From the NCBI GenBank assembly GCA_949292905.1, contig CASFAV010000012.1:1-64000 (forward strand): a DNA stretch of 64,000 nucleotides, given 5' to 3'. The position numbers were made by a program, and so were the translations under genes. Source of the stretch: an uncultured Eubacteriales bacterium. GTDB lineage: Bacteria; Bacillota; Clostridia; Christensenellales; DTU072. This document shows, one piece after another, positions 1 through 7,363 of this stretch; the first letter of the stretch is position 1, and each line of letters starts with the position of its first letter. The notes under the pieces were generated by a model that saw nothing but the letters and a program-made list of their open reading frames with translations, searched no databases and was not told the DNA's origin.

Positions 1-65
1 AAATTCTGTTTCCTCAGGCGCCGAGTACGCATAAAAGACGATACGTTAAATAAGGTAAGATAAAA
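1..65 (-). repeat. Structured repeat, copy E (partial, minus strand)
   Basis: Read on the minus strand this stretch matches the 5' part of copy C (436-490): both carry an A/T-rich lead ending in TTATTTAACG, then GTACTCGGC and a CC(C/T)GAG block. The copy is cut by the window edge. No coding potential is seen. It forms the outer arm of a long, diverged inverted repeat centred near position 243. Confidence 0.6.
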
Positions 66-81
66 CAATAATGCGCTACAA

Positions 82-240
82 ATATAGCGCATTTTGCACC
101 CGAGAGCGTTGGATTTTTGTTTAGGTGCAAGGGTAGGCGCGAAGGCTGTAGTTTTGCCGAGCGACGCTCCCGCAGCAGATAGACAAAAAAACTCGCTCAC
201 AGGGTGTTCAAGATACCGCCCTACCGTTAGGGGGCGGTAT
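82..240 (+). repeat. Structured repeat, copy A
   Basis: Copy of a roughly 155-190 base unit. Conserved blocks in order are GCGCATTTTGC, GGATTTT, AAGGGTA, TCGA-CGA followed by CTCCCG, an A-rich AAAAA run, CAGGGTGT, and a terminal hairpin. The hairpin has arms at 213-221 and 232-240 and a loop containing CCGTTAGG. The same loop occurs in copies B and C on entirely different but complementary stems, which argues for selection on structure. The lead-in also has an inverted repeat, GCGCTA/TAGCGC. Confidence 0.65.
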
Positions 241-245
241 AGTTA

Positions 246-410
246 ATTGCGCTTACCTAACGGATAAGCGCAATCGTGTACGCCTTGCGGAAACGTCTTT
301 TCGTCCACTTACGTCGGGAGTGTCGTTCGATGCAGTATTGCAATCTTCGCTCCTACCCTCGTAATTGAACGAAAATCCTGTTCCCTCAGGCGCAAAATGC
401 GCTATATGGC
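246..410 (-). repeat. Structured repeat, copy B (minus strand)
   Basis: Reverse-oriented copy, head to head with copy A. Its terminal hairpin is a perfect 10-bp stem (246-255 with 265-274) around a 9-base loop that reads TCCGTTAGG on the minus strand. The lead block GCGCATTTTGC and the CCTGAGG block match copies A and E. The AAGGGTA and CAGGGTGT blocks appear as AGGGTA and CAAGGCGT. No ORF is supported. Confidence 0.65.
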
Positions 411-435
411 TTTCGTTTATTATGCGGATATTTAA

Positions 436-624
436 TTTTATCTACCTTATTTAACGAAAAGCCTTCTCATCGTACTCGGCACCCGAGAAAGACGGATTTT
501 TGTCGAGACTCAAGGGTACGAGTGAAGATCTACGGTTCCGTGTCGAACGAGGCTCCCGTAGAGTATCGGCAAAAAGACGCTTTCGCAGGGTGTTTACGGG
601 CGCGCCCGTCCGTTAGGCGGGTGC
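436..624 (+). repeat. Structured repeat, copy C
   Basis: The fullest forward copy. It has an A/T-rich lead with TTATTTAACG, GTACTCGGCACCCGAG, GGATTTTTGT, CAAGGGTA, an internal CTACGG/CCGTAG stem around TCGAACGA, CAAAAAGACG, CGCAGGGTGT, and a terminal 7-bp hairpin (602-608 with 618-624). The hairpin loop is TCCGTTAGG, identical to copy B while the stem differs. Its lead pairs with copy E in inverted orientation. Confidence 0.65.
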
Positions 625-698
625 AACCTACGTTTCGTGTCGAGCGACACTCGCAATAAAGCAGACGAAAAGATACTCCCGCAGGGTGTATACGTACA
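625..698 (+). repeat. Structured repeat, copy D (3' part only)
   Basis: Partial forward copy directly after C. It keeps a perfect GTGTCG-AG-CGACAC inverted repeat, the ACGAAAAGA block and GCAGGGTGT, but lacks the CCGTTAGG hairpin. Instead it ends in a small stem with a TACG loop (689-698), next to the terminator of the neighbouring minus-strand gene. Confidence 0.5.
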
Positions 699-699
699 C

Positions 700-727
700 A
701 AAAAAACAGGACCGCCGCGGCGGTCCT
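700..727 (-). terminator. Rho-independent terminator of the 781-1773 gene
   Basis: A perfect GC-rich palindrome (AGGACCGCC and its complement, 708-727) is followed on the minus strand by a run of seven T (700-706). It lies about 55 bases after the stop codon of the lipoprotein gene. Confidence 0.85.
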
Positions 728-780
728 TAACGTGAGGAGGGATTGGAAATGTGTTCCGTTTGTTCGAGTGTGACGAGAGC

Positions 781-1773
781 TCAGTCGTCGTAACGGTCGT
801 AGCAGACTCCGTTGCGGTAACGGTAACGACGCATTTCGCGGTTGCCGTCGCAGGTGGCGTCGATCTCGAATTCGTACACTTCGCCGTTCTCGTAAACTTT
901 ACATTCGACGACGGTCTTGCCGGAAACTCTCTCCTTCATCTCGTAATCGATAACGAGTATGTTGCCGCCGGATACGCTCTCGATCTCCACTTCGGTCTTA
1001 CCGTACTCTTGCTCGATGCTTAACTCGAATTCCTCGGTGACCTTGCCGTCCACCACTATTTTGTAGCCGAATTCCTCTTCGCCGTTCTCGTTGGATTTCT
1101 CTATCTCGACGTAGTTGTCGCGGTCAAGGTATGCGGTGAATTCGAGCTCCGCTTCGTCGGCTTCAGTCTCGCGTTCGCCTATCACGGCGTACTCGCGCTC
1201 TCCCGCTATCATTATGCCTTCGAGTCTCCATTCCACTTCTTCTTCGCCGTCGTCGAGCTCGCGGGATATCTCCTGTTCGTTATAGTGGATCACGAAGCTC
1301 TGCGCGTTGCCGTAAAGGTCGGTCGAGCTTATCTCTACCTTCTTCGCATAGCCCTCGAGCTCGCTCTCGCCTTCGTCTATCACGATACCGCTCGAGTTAA
1401 GCATTTTGTCCACTATCTGAAGGTAACGGTCCACTACCGCGGTCTCTTCTTCGGTCAGGTTTCCGCCTGCGGAGCCGGTGCCTGCTTCAGGAGTTTCTGT
1501 TCCCGCTTCAGGGGTTTCGGTACCCGCTTCGGGTATTTCGGTTCCCGCTTCAGGCTGTTGAGTGTCTGCTTCGTCCTCGGGAGCGACTACTCCTTCCGCC
1601 ATGTCGGCAAGGATAGCGCCGGAGCCCAACGCCGTCATTCCCAACGCTTCTGCGGACGCGCTGATCTTGTCTTGTGCGGTATTGTTGTCGCCTACGCATC
1701 CCGTAAGCATCACGCTTGCGGCTATTGCCATTACTACCGCTATCGCTATTATCGCAAATACTTTCTTTTTCAT
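781..1773 (-). CDS. Lipoprotein paralogous to the adjacent anti-sigma outer domain
   Basis: The 330-residue protein starts at the ATG at 1773, which has a CAGGAGG ribosome-binding site seven bases upstream; a longer reading frame has no such site. It has a lipoprotein signal peptide with lipobox LTGC (Cys 26), a linker of four PEAGTxx heptads, and an acidic, beta-rich C-terminal domain. The whole mature part aligns by eye with the outer part of the 1874-3067 protein: both have a GSG(I/A) stretch after the membrane or lipid anchor, then a low-complexity linker, then a domain with EYAVxGxR-like and EEE-rich blocks. It probably sits on the outer face of the membrane. It has its own copy of the promoter motif found before the sigma gene, so it is probably in the same regulon. 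A role as soluble competitor or sensor is inference. Confidence 0.75.
   Translation of the reverse strand: MKKKVFAIIAIAVVMAIAASVMLTGCVGDNNTAQDKISASAEALGMTALGSGAILADMAEGVVAPEDEADTQQPEAGTEIPEAGTETPEAGTETPEAGTGSAGGNLTEEETAVVDRYLQIVDKMLNSSGIVIDEGESELEGYAKKVEISSTDLYGNAQSFVIHYNEQEISRELDDGEEEVEWRLEGIMIAGEREYAVIGERETEADEAELEFTAYLDRDNYVEIEKSNENGEEEFGYKIVVDGKVTEEFELSIEQEYGKTEVEIESVSGGNILVIDYEMKERVSGKTVVECKVYENGEVYEFEIDATCDGNREMRRYRYRNGVCYDRYDD
1471..1554 (-). repeat. Four 21-bp tandem repeats (PEAGTxx linker)
   Basis: Four tandem 21-bp units within the lipoprotein gene encode a Pro/Glu/Thr-rich flexible linker. In the paralogous anti-sigma protein the same position holds an unrelated Gly/Asn linker, so length may vary while the linker role is kept. 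Confidence 0.85.
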
Positions 1774-1809
1774 TGTCGTGCCTCCTGTTCGGGGTATTTT
1801 CACCTTATA

Positions 1810-1836
1810 AACAATCGGCGAAAGCGTTTTGCCAAA
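1810..1836 (-). promoter_or_regulatory. Putative ECF-sigma promoter of the lipoprotein gene
   Basis: On the minus strand the motif TTTGGCAAAACGC (1824-1836) is followed after exactly nine bases by TTGTT (1810-1814). The identical 13-mer with the identical spacing to TTGTT lies before the sigma gene (3624-3650). This fits a -35/-10 pair recognised by the sigma factor itself. Confidence 0.6.
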
Positions 1837-1873
1837 CTTTATGAAAATTTTTTCAAATTATTTTTCAGAGCCC

Positions 1874-3067
1874 TCAATCATCGTCGTCTTCGTCGTCATA
1901 CATGTCGTCGAAATCTTCGAATATATCGTCCTTGTCGAGCACGATCTCGGCGTCGCCTATAGTGTATTCGTACTGCTCGTCTCTGCCGCCGTTATTCCTT
2001 ACGCGCACGCTGAAAGTCCTCTGCACGCCGTCGCGGACTATCATTCCGTGCATCATCCTGCCGCCGCCCTGGTGCTCGCTCTCGTAGAACCTTATCCCCG
2101 TCGCTCTGTCCGCTCCGATAAGAAGTTCCACTTCCGTCCTGCCGCCATCGTATTCCGCTTCTATACTGAAGCTGTCGATCACTTCGCCGTCGGCGTCATA
2201 TACGGTATATTCGTATTCCTGTTCGTCCGCTTCGCATTCGAGTTCCACCTTGACGGTCACTCCGTCGGCGCTTCTTGCCACGAATTCCATTTCTTCTTCG
2301 CCTTCTTCGGGCTCCACGCTGCGCTTGCCTTCCACAACGTATTCCGTGCCGTTCAATTCCATTACGCCGCTCAGACGGTATTCCTTCTCCTCTTCGTCCG
2401 CTTCGTATAAGGTTTCGTTATAGTAAAGGCGCATTACGGAGGAACGCCCTTCGAGATCGCGCATATCGGTAAGCAACATTATCTCATAATCCGCTCTGTC
2501 CGAAGCCTGTTGCCTCACTTCGTATCCGCTTCCCGCAAGCACGCTTTCCACGAGTTCCATATAGCCGTTGATAAGCGTTACGGCTTCGTCGTCGGACATA
2601 TTTCCGCCGTTACCGTTGCCGTTCCCGCTTCCTCCGCCGTTACCGTGGCTTTCCGCGTCGCCGCTTCCGAAAAGCAGACCGACCGGCAAAGTACTAACGG
2701 CGCTTTCCGCGCTCTTATCGTATTTGAGGAGCATAATGCCCGACGACATAGCGCTGAAACCGTACTCCGAAGCGTAAGCTACCGTAACGGGAGTATTATT
2801 CCCGCCGATATCGTCGCTCGCCCCCTTTTCGCGAGGGAACCAGAGTATCAGAGAAGTCACGACTATAGCCACGATGACCGCCATAGCCGCCCCTACCGCC
2901 CAACGCTTCGCGCTGCGCTTGGGCTTGGCGCTTGCCGCGCTCATATTGTATTCGCGCGCCTCGTCCGCGCCGAAAAGCGCTCTGCGCGTTTCGTTTTTAA
3001 CGCGGTCTCCGGGCGCTATCTCGCGCCAGTCATTTCTGAGTTCTTTCTTAACGTCGCGCTCTTTCAT
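1874..3067 (-). CDS. Membrane-bound putative anti-sigma factor
   Basis: A 397-residue single-pass membrane protein. The first 45 or so residues are charged and cytoplasmic. One membrane helix follows near residues 50-75, then a Gly/Asn-rich linker, then a large acidic outer domain ending in a run of Asp. The start is the ATG at 3067, which overlaps the sigma-factor stop codon as ATGA and has an AAGGAGG site. This coupling, directly behind an ECF sigma gene, is the classic anti-sigma arrangement. No zinc-binding HxxxCxxC anti-sigma motif is visible, so the inhibitory domain is not a recognisable ZAS domain. The outer domain is homologous to the adjacent lipoprotein. The role is inferred from position and topology. 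Confidence 0.7.
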   Translation of the reverse strand: MKERDVKKELRNDWREIAPGDRVKNETRRALFGADEAREYNMSAASAKPKRSAKRWAVGAAMAVIVAIVVTSLILWFPREKGASDDIGGNNTPVTVAYASEYGFSAMSSGIMLLKYDKSAESAVSTLPVGLLFGSGDAESHGNGGGSGNGNGNGGNMSDDEAVTLINGYMELVESVLAGSGYEVRQQASDRADYEIMLLTDMRDLEGRSSVMRLYYNETLYEADEEEKEYRLSGVMELNGTEYVVEGKRSVEPEEGEEEMEFVARSADGVTVKVELECEADEQEYEYTVYDADGEVIDSFSIEAEYDGGRTEVELLIGADRATGIRFYESEHQGGGRMMHGMIVRDGVQRTFSVRVRNNGGRDEQYEYTIGDAEIVLDKDDIFEDFDDMYDDEDDDD

Positions 3068-3591
3068 CGCTTTTCCTCCTTCTCGAGGTAGGCTTTGAGG
3101 GTTTCGAGTCCCTTCTTGTATTTCCAACTGACCGTGGATATCGGAAGTCCTTTCATTTTCGCTATCTCGCGCCGCTTATATCCCGCGACTACGGCGAGCA
3201 TTACTATTTCGTAACTCTCCTCGTCGAGCACCTCCGCCGCTTCGGCAATAAGGCTTTCGCGTTTATCCGTGTATGTAAGCCGCGCTTCCAAACCGCTTTC
3301 TCTCGAAAAATCGGTGCTGTCCACGCGTTTCCTTCTGTGATATTCGTTGATGGCAAGCCTTCTCGCTATCGTGGTGAGCCAGCCCGTTACGTTGCTTCCT
3401 TCGCGGAGTCTCTCCATCCCCCTGAATGCCGCAAAGTAGGTGTCCTGCATTACGTCTTCCGCGAGCATCCTGTCCTTCAGGACGCCGTAAGCCGTGAGAA
3501 AAACCGCCTTATGCGTCAGGGCGTACAGTTCGTCGAAAGCATTCTGATTGCCGCGGGATATTTCTTCCGCTAACCGAAACAGCCGCTCCAA
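3064..3591 (-). CDS. ECF-type RNA polymerase sigma factor
   Basis: A 175-residue sigma-70 family protein with only regions 2 and 4. Region 2 (about residues 10-80) includes the core-binding stretch with AEDVMQDTYF and the DNA-reading W-LTTIARRLAINEY segment. Region 4 (about 115-170) is a helix-turn-helix with KRREIAKMKGLPISTVS. The start codon is TTG, fixed by a GGAGG site five bases upstream. It is the first gene of a two-gene operon with the membrane protein at 1874. The motif before it probably makes it self-activating. What stimulus releases it cannot be read from the sequence. Confidence 0.92.
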   Translation of the reverse strand: MERLFRLAEEISRGNQNAFDELYALTHKAVFLTAYGVLKDRMLAEDVMQDTYFAAFRGMERLREGSNVTGWLTTIARRLAINEYHRRKRVDSTDFSRESGLEARLTYTDKRESLIAEAAEVLDEESYEIVMLAVVAGYKRREIAKMKGLPISTVSWKYKKGLETLKAYLEKEEKR

Positions 3592-3623
3592 ACGTTCCTC
3601 CGTGAAGGTTCTTCCGTATAATT

Positions 3624-3650
3624 AACAAAACAAATCCGCGTTTTGCCAAA
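3624..3650 (-). promoter_or_regulatory. Putative autoregulated ECF promoter
   Basis: TTTGGCAAAACGC (3638-3650), nine bases, then TTGTT (3624-3628), reading toward the sigma gene. The same layout recurs at 1810-1836. A sigma-A type promoter cannot be excluded, since A/T-rich hexamers are also present. Confidence 0.6.
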
Positions 3651-3730
3651 AAGAACCGAAATAATTTTGACACAACCGAAAGAAAATTGCAATCGAACGC
3701 AAACAATATGCGTAAATACAGCCGCAACGC

Positions 3731-3757
3731 AAAAAAAACGGACGGGTATCCGTCCGT
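3731..3757 (-). terminator. Terminator of the esterase gene
   Basis: An 8-bp stem, ACGGACGG with its complement (3738-3757), followed on the minus strand by eight T residues. It lies 27 bases past the esterase stop codon. Confidence 0.85.
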
Positions 3758-3783
3758 AAGAGAAAAGCGTACTTCTCTGCGTA

Positions 3784-4749
3784 CTACGCCGCGTTTGCTC
3801 CGTCCGCGAAGACTTTTGCAAGCGCTTCCCGCATAAAGGCGACGGCTCGCGCGAAACACTCTTTGCCGTACTTACCGTGTACCGAGTCGAGGGAAGCAGC
3901 GTGCATACCGTTGATACCCTTACATACGAAATAAGCGCACGGCACGCCCGACGATCTGAGTTTGGTATAAAGCGAAAGCGACTCCGACAAAAGCTTGTCC
4001 GCACTCGACGCAACGACGAACGAGGGCGGGAACGCTCCGTCGGCGTAATATTCGGGAGAAGTGAGCCTTCTTTCGTCCCCGTCGAAGTGCGCTTTCAGTT
4101 TCCTGTAAGTTTCTCCGGCGAACGCGGACACATAAGTCTTTATAAAAGGGAATCCGGTATCTATCGAGCGGTACGGATCGTAAATCCCGCTGAGGAGAAG
4201 GAGCGCCGCCGGTCTGAAAGTATCCTTAAATGCAAAATCCACTCCGAGTTCGTCGAAAAGTTCCGTGTGGGTAGTCATCGCCCCTATCATCGCGGCGAGA
4301 TGACCGCCCGCGGACTCGCCGCCGACGACGACTCTGTTTCTATCAAAGCCCCATTCGTCGGCTCTGTCGAGAACGTAAGCGAGCGCCGTAAATATCTGTC
4401 GCAAGAAGTCGCGGTGAGTTTCGCCGCGCGCGTAATCGTACCCCGCAGTCACCGCGACGTAGCCTTCTTCCGCCCAATGCTTGCAATACGACCTTCTTAC
4501 GCTTCGCCTTCCCGACACCCAGCCGCCGCCGTGGATATAGAAAAGGAGCAGCCTTTTCGTAGCGGTATCGTCCTTTTTACGGTAAACGTCTATAGCGGCG
4601 CGGCGTACGGAGCCGTCGTAACGCACGTTCTCCTTCTTTTCCAGACTTTCGTATTTCTTATACAACAAAGGATAATACAATAATTCCACGCTGTTGGCGC
4701 AGAACTCCATAAGGCGTATCCTGAACCTGTCCGATCCGTTGAGTCCCAT
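3784..4749 (-). CDS. Alpha/beta hydrolase, hormone-sensitive-lipase family esterase
   Basis: A 321-residue cytoplasmic serine hydrolase. It has the oxyanion motif HGGGW (residues 73-77) and the nucleophile elbow GESAG (144-148, Ser 146). The C-terminal acid and histidine lie in the last third, where a HAASL segment probably holds the catalytic His. The family hydrolyses short-chain acyl or aryl esters; the natural substrate is unknown. It stands alone with its own promoter (-10 TATAAT) and terminator. Two related esterases occur in this window at 13487 and 31564. Confidence 0.85.
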   Translation of the reverse strand: MGLNGSDRFRIRLMEFCANSVELLYYPLLYKKYESLEKKENVRYDGSVRRAAIDVYRKKDDTATKRLLLFYIHGGGWVSGRRSVRRSYCKHWAEEGYVAVTAGYDYARGETHRDFLRQIFTALAYVLDRADEWGFDRNRVVVGGESAGGHLAAMIGAMTTHTELFDELGVDFAFKDTFRPAALLLLSGIYDPYRSIDTGFPFIKTYVSAFAGETYRKLKAHFDGDERRLTSPEYYADGAFPPSFVVASSADKLLSESLSLYTKLRSSGVPCAYFVCKGINGMHAASLDSVHGKYGKECFARAVAFMREALAKVFADGANAA

Positions 4750-4795
4750 TCTCCGTCCTCCGAAAACGCGCGCCGTAAATTATGCCCGCACTTCG

Positions 4796-4824
4796 ATTAT
4801 ATACGGAAAAGTCTTCCGTGGGAA
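4796..4824 (-). promoter_or_regulatory. Promoter of the esterase gene
   Basis: On the minus strand TTCCCA (4819-4824), 17 bases, TATAAT (4796-4801). It overlaps the terminator hairpin of the upstream gene, so the two transcription units are packed back to back. Confidence 0.6.
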
Positions 4825-4827
4825 GAC
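4807..4827 (-). terminator. Terminator of the MBL hydrolase gene
   Basis: Stem GTCTTCC/GGAAGAC with a 3-base loop (4811-4827), followed on the minus strand by TTTT. Short, but well placed 46 bases after the stop codon. Confidence 0.6.
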
Positions 4828-4873
4828 GGAATCGAAAAAAATATCTTTCCCCTGAAATAAAGTTAACTTATCG

Positions 4874-5878
4874 TCACAGAATATCCTGATAAAGCTTGGG
4901 CGTATCGACGCGGGTAATGTCGAGGATGATACCGTTGTGCTTCACTGTGGAATATATCGGCGCGCCTTCGGCGAATGTGACTCTTAATTTCACGCCGAGG
5001 TCGACGGGGTTTCCCGTAGTCTGTATCGCAAAATCGGGAGAAAGCGCCCTGACGTAATCGGCGGAGGACGAACCTCTGTAACCGTGATGACCGAGCTTCA
5101 ATACGTTCACTTTACCCACGGCGGCGCCGACTTCGTCCTCGTCGCCGTCGTAATTGTTCATGTCTCCGCTGAGCATCACGCGGTAGCCGTCCTTCTCGAC
5201 AAGTACGGCGAGAGAATTCTCGTTCTCGCCCACCTTCTTGCCTTCCTCGGCTTCCTTGCCGTTATATACGGTCACGGTGTAATTACCGAACGCAAACGAC
5301 ACGTTCTCGAGCTCGCTTATTATCGGAACGCCTTTTGCGTTAAGGGCGTATACCGTCTGTTCGTACACTTCGCGGTTATCCCAATTCTCCACCTCGTAAT
5401 CGTCGATCCTGTCCTCGTGATAGCGTTTGAGATAGGCGCGCCCTATCCTTACGTTATCCTCCTCTATCACGGTGTCGAAACCGCCGAGATGGTCGGAATG
5501 GGCGTGCGTGCCGAGTATGAAATCGAGATTTACTATCCCGTTGTCGTCCGCGCAGAACTCATTGAGATAGCCGACCACGAAATCCTCGTAGCCCTGAAGC
5601 TCGAGTCCGTCGAAGCCGCGAGGATTGTCGGAGTCCTCGCCGCAGTCGATAAGGGCGAATTTACCCGCGGATTCGAGAAGAATGGCGTCGCTGCTTCCTG
5701 TATTGAGGAAATGTATCCTGTCGCCGCCTTTGCTTCCGTCGTATGAGAGAAATTCGTACTTACCCTCGATAGCGACTTCCGCTATAGCAAAGCCCGACGC
5801 GACGATTCCCGCTGCCAAAGCGAGCGCTATAACCGCGACGAATAAATATTTGATCCTTCTTCTCATGACGTATTTCAT
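4874..5878 (-). CDS. Secreted or membrane-anchored MBL-fold hydrolase (ComEC C-domain type)
   Basis: A 334-residue protein. An N-terminal hydrophobic segment (about residues 11-33) acts as signal anchor. The rest is a metallo-beta-lactamase fold with HAHSDHLGG, an upstream LIDCG strand, a later SGDMN segment and a KLGHHG motif, which supply the two-metal ligands. This is the fold of the C-terminal domain of ComEC/Rec2 DNA-uptake proteins. The ComEC at 23170 lacks that domain, so this may supply the missing activity, though proteins of this type are often free-standing with unknown substrate. AAGGAG ribosome-binding site; -10 TATAAT at 5922-5927. Confidence 0.85.
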   Translation of the reverse strand: MKYVMRRRIKYLFVAVIALALAAGIVASGFAIAEVAIEGKYEFLSYDGSKGGDRIHFLNTGSSDAILLESAGKFALIDCGEDSDNPRGFDGLELQGYEDFVVGYLNEFCADDNGIVNLDFILGTHAHSDHLGGFDTVIEEDNVRIGRAYLKRYHEDRIDDYEVENWDNREVYEQTVYALNAKGVPIISELENVSFAFGNYTVTVYNGKEAEEGKKVGENENSLAVLVEKDGYRVMLSGDMNNYDGDEDEVGAAVGKVNVLKLGHHGYRGSSSADYVRALSPDFAIQTTGNPVDLGVKLRVTFAEGAPIYSTVKHNGIILDITRVDTPKLYQDIL

Positions 5879-5933
5879 AAAAACTCCTTAAGCATATAAG
5901 CCCGACGAAACTCGCATATTTATTATAGCAAAA

Positions 5934-7334
5934 TCATACTTTACTTTCTACCTTATCGGAGTCCGAAGCGTTCCGAAACCTACGCGACATAAGAACCAAG
6001 CTTTCCAGATGTCCCGAATGAGGGAACATGTCGAAGGGGCGCACGGAACGCACTTCGAAGGCGGTGAGCAGAGCTATGTCGCGGGATAAAGTGGCGGGAT
6101 TGCAAGATAAATATATGAGCCTGTAAGGGACTTCCGCGGCGAGCGCGTTCAGTGTAGAAGCGGTCTCCGAGGAGATGCCTTTGCGCGGCGGATCAATGTA
6201 AACAACCACGTTTCGGGATTCCGAAACGGCTTTTTTAAGAGCCGGGATAAGCTTTTTGAGTTCTTCGTTTGCGTCGCCGCAGACGTTATGCACACGCTCC
6301 GAAAGTCCGTTTGCGGAGTACAGCTTGTCCGCGTCGCGGACAGCTTCGGGCACTATTTCTATGTTATAGACTTCGCCGCCCGCTTTCGCTATCGCGGCGC
6401 CCGTGAGCCCTATCCCCGCGTAGGCGTCCACGAATACGGAGTCCTTGCCGCCCGCAAGACGGGCGATCTCGGCGTACACTTTTTCACGTATGTCGTCATT
6501 GATCTGAAAGAAAGAGAATGGATTGACTTCGAGTTTCACGCCGTTCACTTCGGCAACAAGCGCGGGCGCGTACACGGGTATCAGTTCCTCTCCCATCACC
6601 ACTCCCGTGTCTTTCGTATTAGGGCTTAAATACAGCGCGAATTCGTCGAATTCCGCGGCGAGCATTTCCTTGAGCGTTCCTGCGTTCGGGAGACTTCTTC
6701 CGTTGATCACTACGGTTACGCAGAGTTTCCCGCCCGTCATTCGCGCCACAAGGTGGCGTAAGAGCCCCCGCTTCGTTTCCTGCGAATATACGCTTAATCT
6801 GTTTTCGCGCGCGAAGCGCAAAACGACGGCGATAAGGCGCGTGAGCCACTCGCCGTGCAGAAAGCATTTCGTTATCGAGACTATCTTGCGCGTGCCCTCG
6901 CGGTAGAAGCCTACGGCGACTTCGCCGTTCGCTTCTCCGAAAGGAAGCTGTACCTTGTTGCGGTAGCCGAAGTAAGGCTCCGAAGGCACGACGGGCAATA
7001 TCTCGCCCGTATATCCCGCGTTCTTTTTCATGACCGCGGCGAGCGCCGCGCGTTTGGCTTCGAGCTGGGCGGGATAGGCGCAGTGCATGAGCGTGCATCC
7101 CCCGCATCTCGTGAACCTGTTGCACGGAGGCTTTACTCTGTCGGGCGAAGCTTCCGCAACCTCTTTCAATTCCGCATAGCCTATCCCTTTGCGAAGGTAT
7201 GTAAGCTTCGCGACGACACGCTCCCCTTTCAACGCGTACGGAATAAAGACGGTCGTGCCCTCTTTGTGCGCTATACCTTCTCCGTTCATTCCGAGATCGT
7301 CTATTACGAATTCGAGCGTCTGATTGGGTTGCAT
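5934..7334 (-). CDS. rlmD: 23S rRNA (uracil-C5)-methyltransferase, RlmD/RumA family
   Basis: A 466-residue SAM-dependent RNA methyltransferase. Residues 1-58 form a TRAM RNA-binding domain. Cys 71, 77 and 80, with a later Cys near 157, match the [4Fe-4S] cluster of RumA. The Rossmann motif DAYAGIGLTG binds SAM. The catalytic Cys is in SCNPATL (Cys 411) and the base Glu in GHLES (Glu 444). The product methylates a uracil of 23S rRNA. Many Bacillota carry two paralogues (RlmCD type), so the exact target uridine is uncertain. It follows the InlB/transglutaminase gene by 29 bases and may be co-transcribed. Confidence 0.9.
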   Translation of the reverse strand: MQPNQTLEFVIDDLGMNGEGIAHKEGTTVFIPYALKGERVVAKLTYLRKGIGYAELKEVAEASPDRVKPPCNRFTRCGGCTLMHCAYPAQLEAKRAALAAVMKKNAGYTGEILPVVPSEPYFGYRNKVQLPFGEANGEVAVGFYREGTRKIVSITKCFLHGEWLTRLIAVVLRFARENRLSVYSQETKRGLLRHLVARMTGGKLCVTVVINGRSLPNAGTLKEMLAAEFDEFALYLSPNTKDTGVVMGEELIPVYAPALVAEVNGVKLEVNPFSFFQINDDIREKVYAEIARLAGGKDSVFVDAYAGIGLTGAAIAKAGGEVYNIEIVPEAVRDADKLYSANGLSERVHNVCGDANEELKKLIPALKKAVSESRNVVVYIDPPRKGISSETASTLNALAAEVPYRLIYLSCNPATLSRDIALLTAFEVRSVRPFDMFPHSGHLESLVLMSRRFRNASDSDKVESKV

Positions 7335-7363
7335 TTTTCTCCGTTTTAAGCTCCGTTCGCTTC

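Noticed and set aside
1..698. Integron attC sites, because the hairpin loops contain GTTAGG
   Set aside because: In attC sites the core sequence lies at the base of the stem; here it is in the loop. There is no cassette gene or integrase.
1..698. CRISPR array
   Set aside because: The repeats are long, diverged and alternately oriented, with no unique spacers of constant size.
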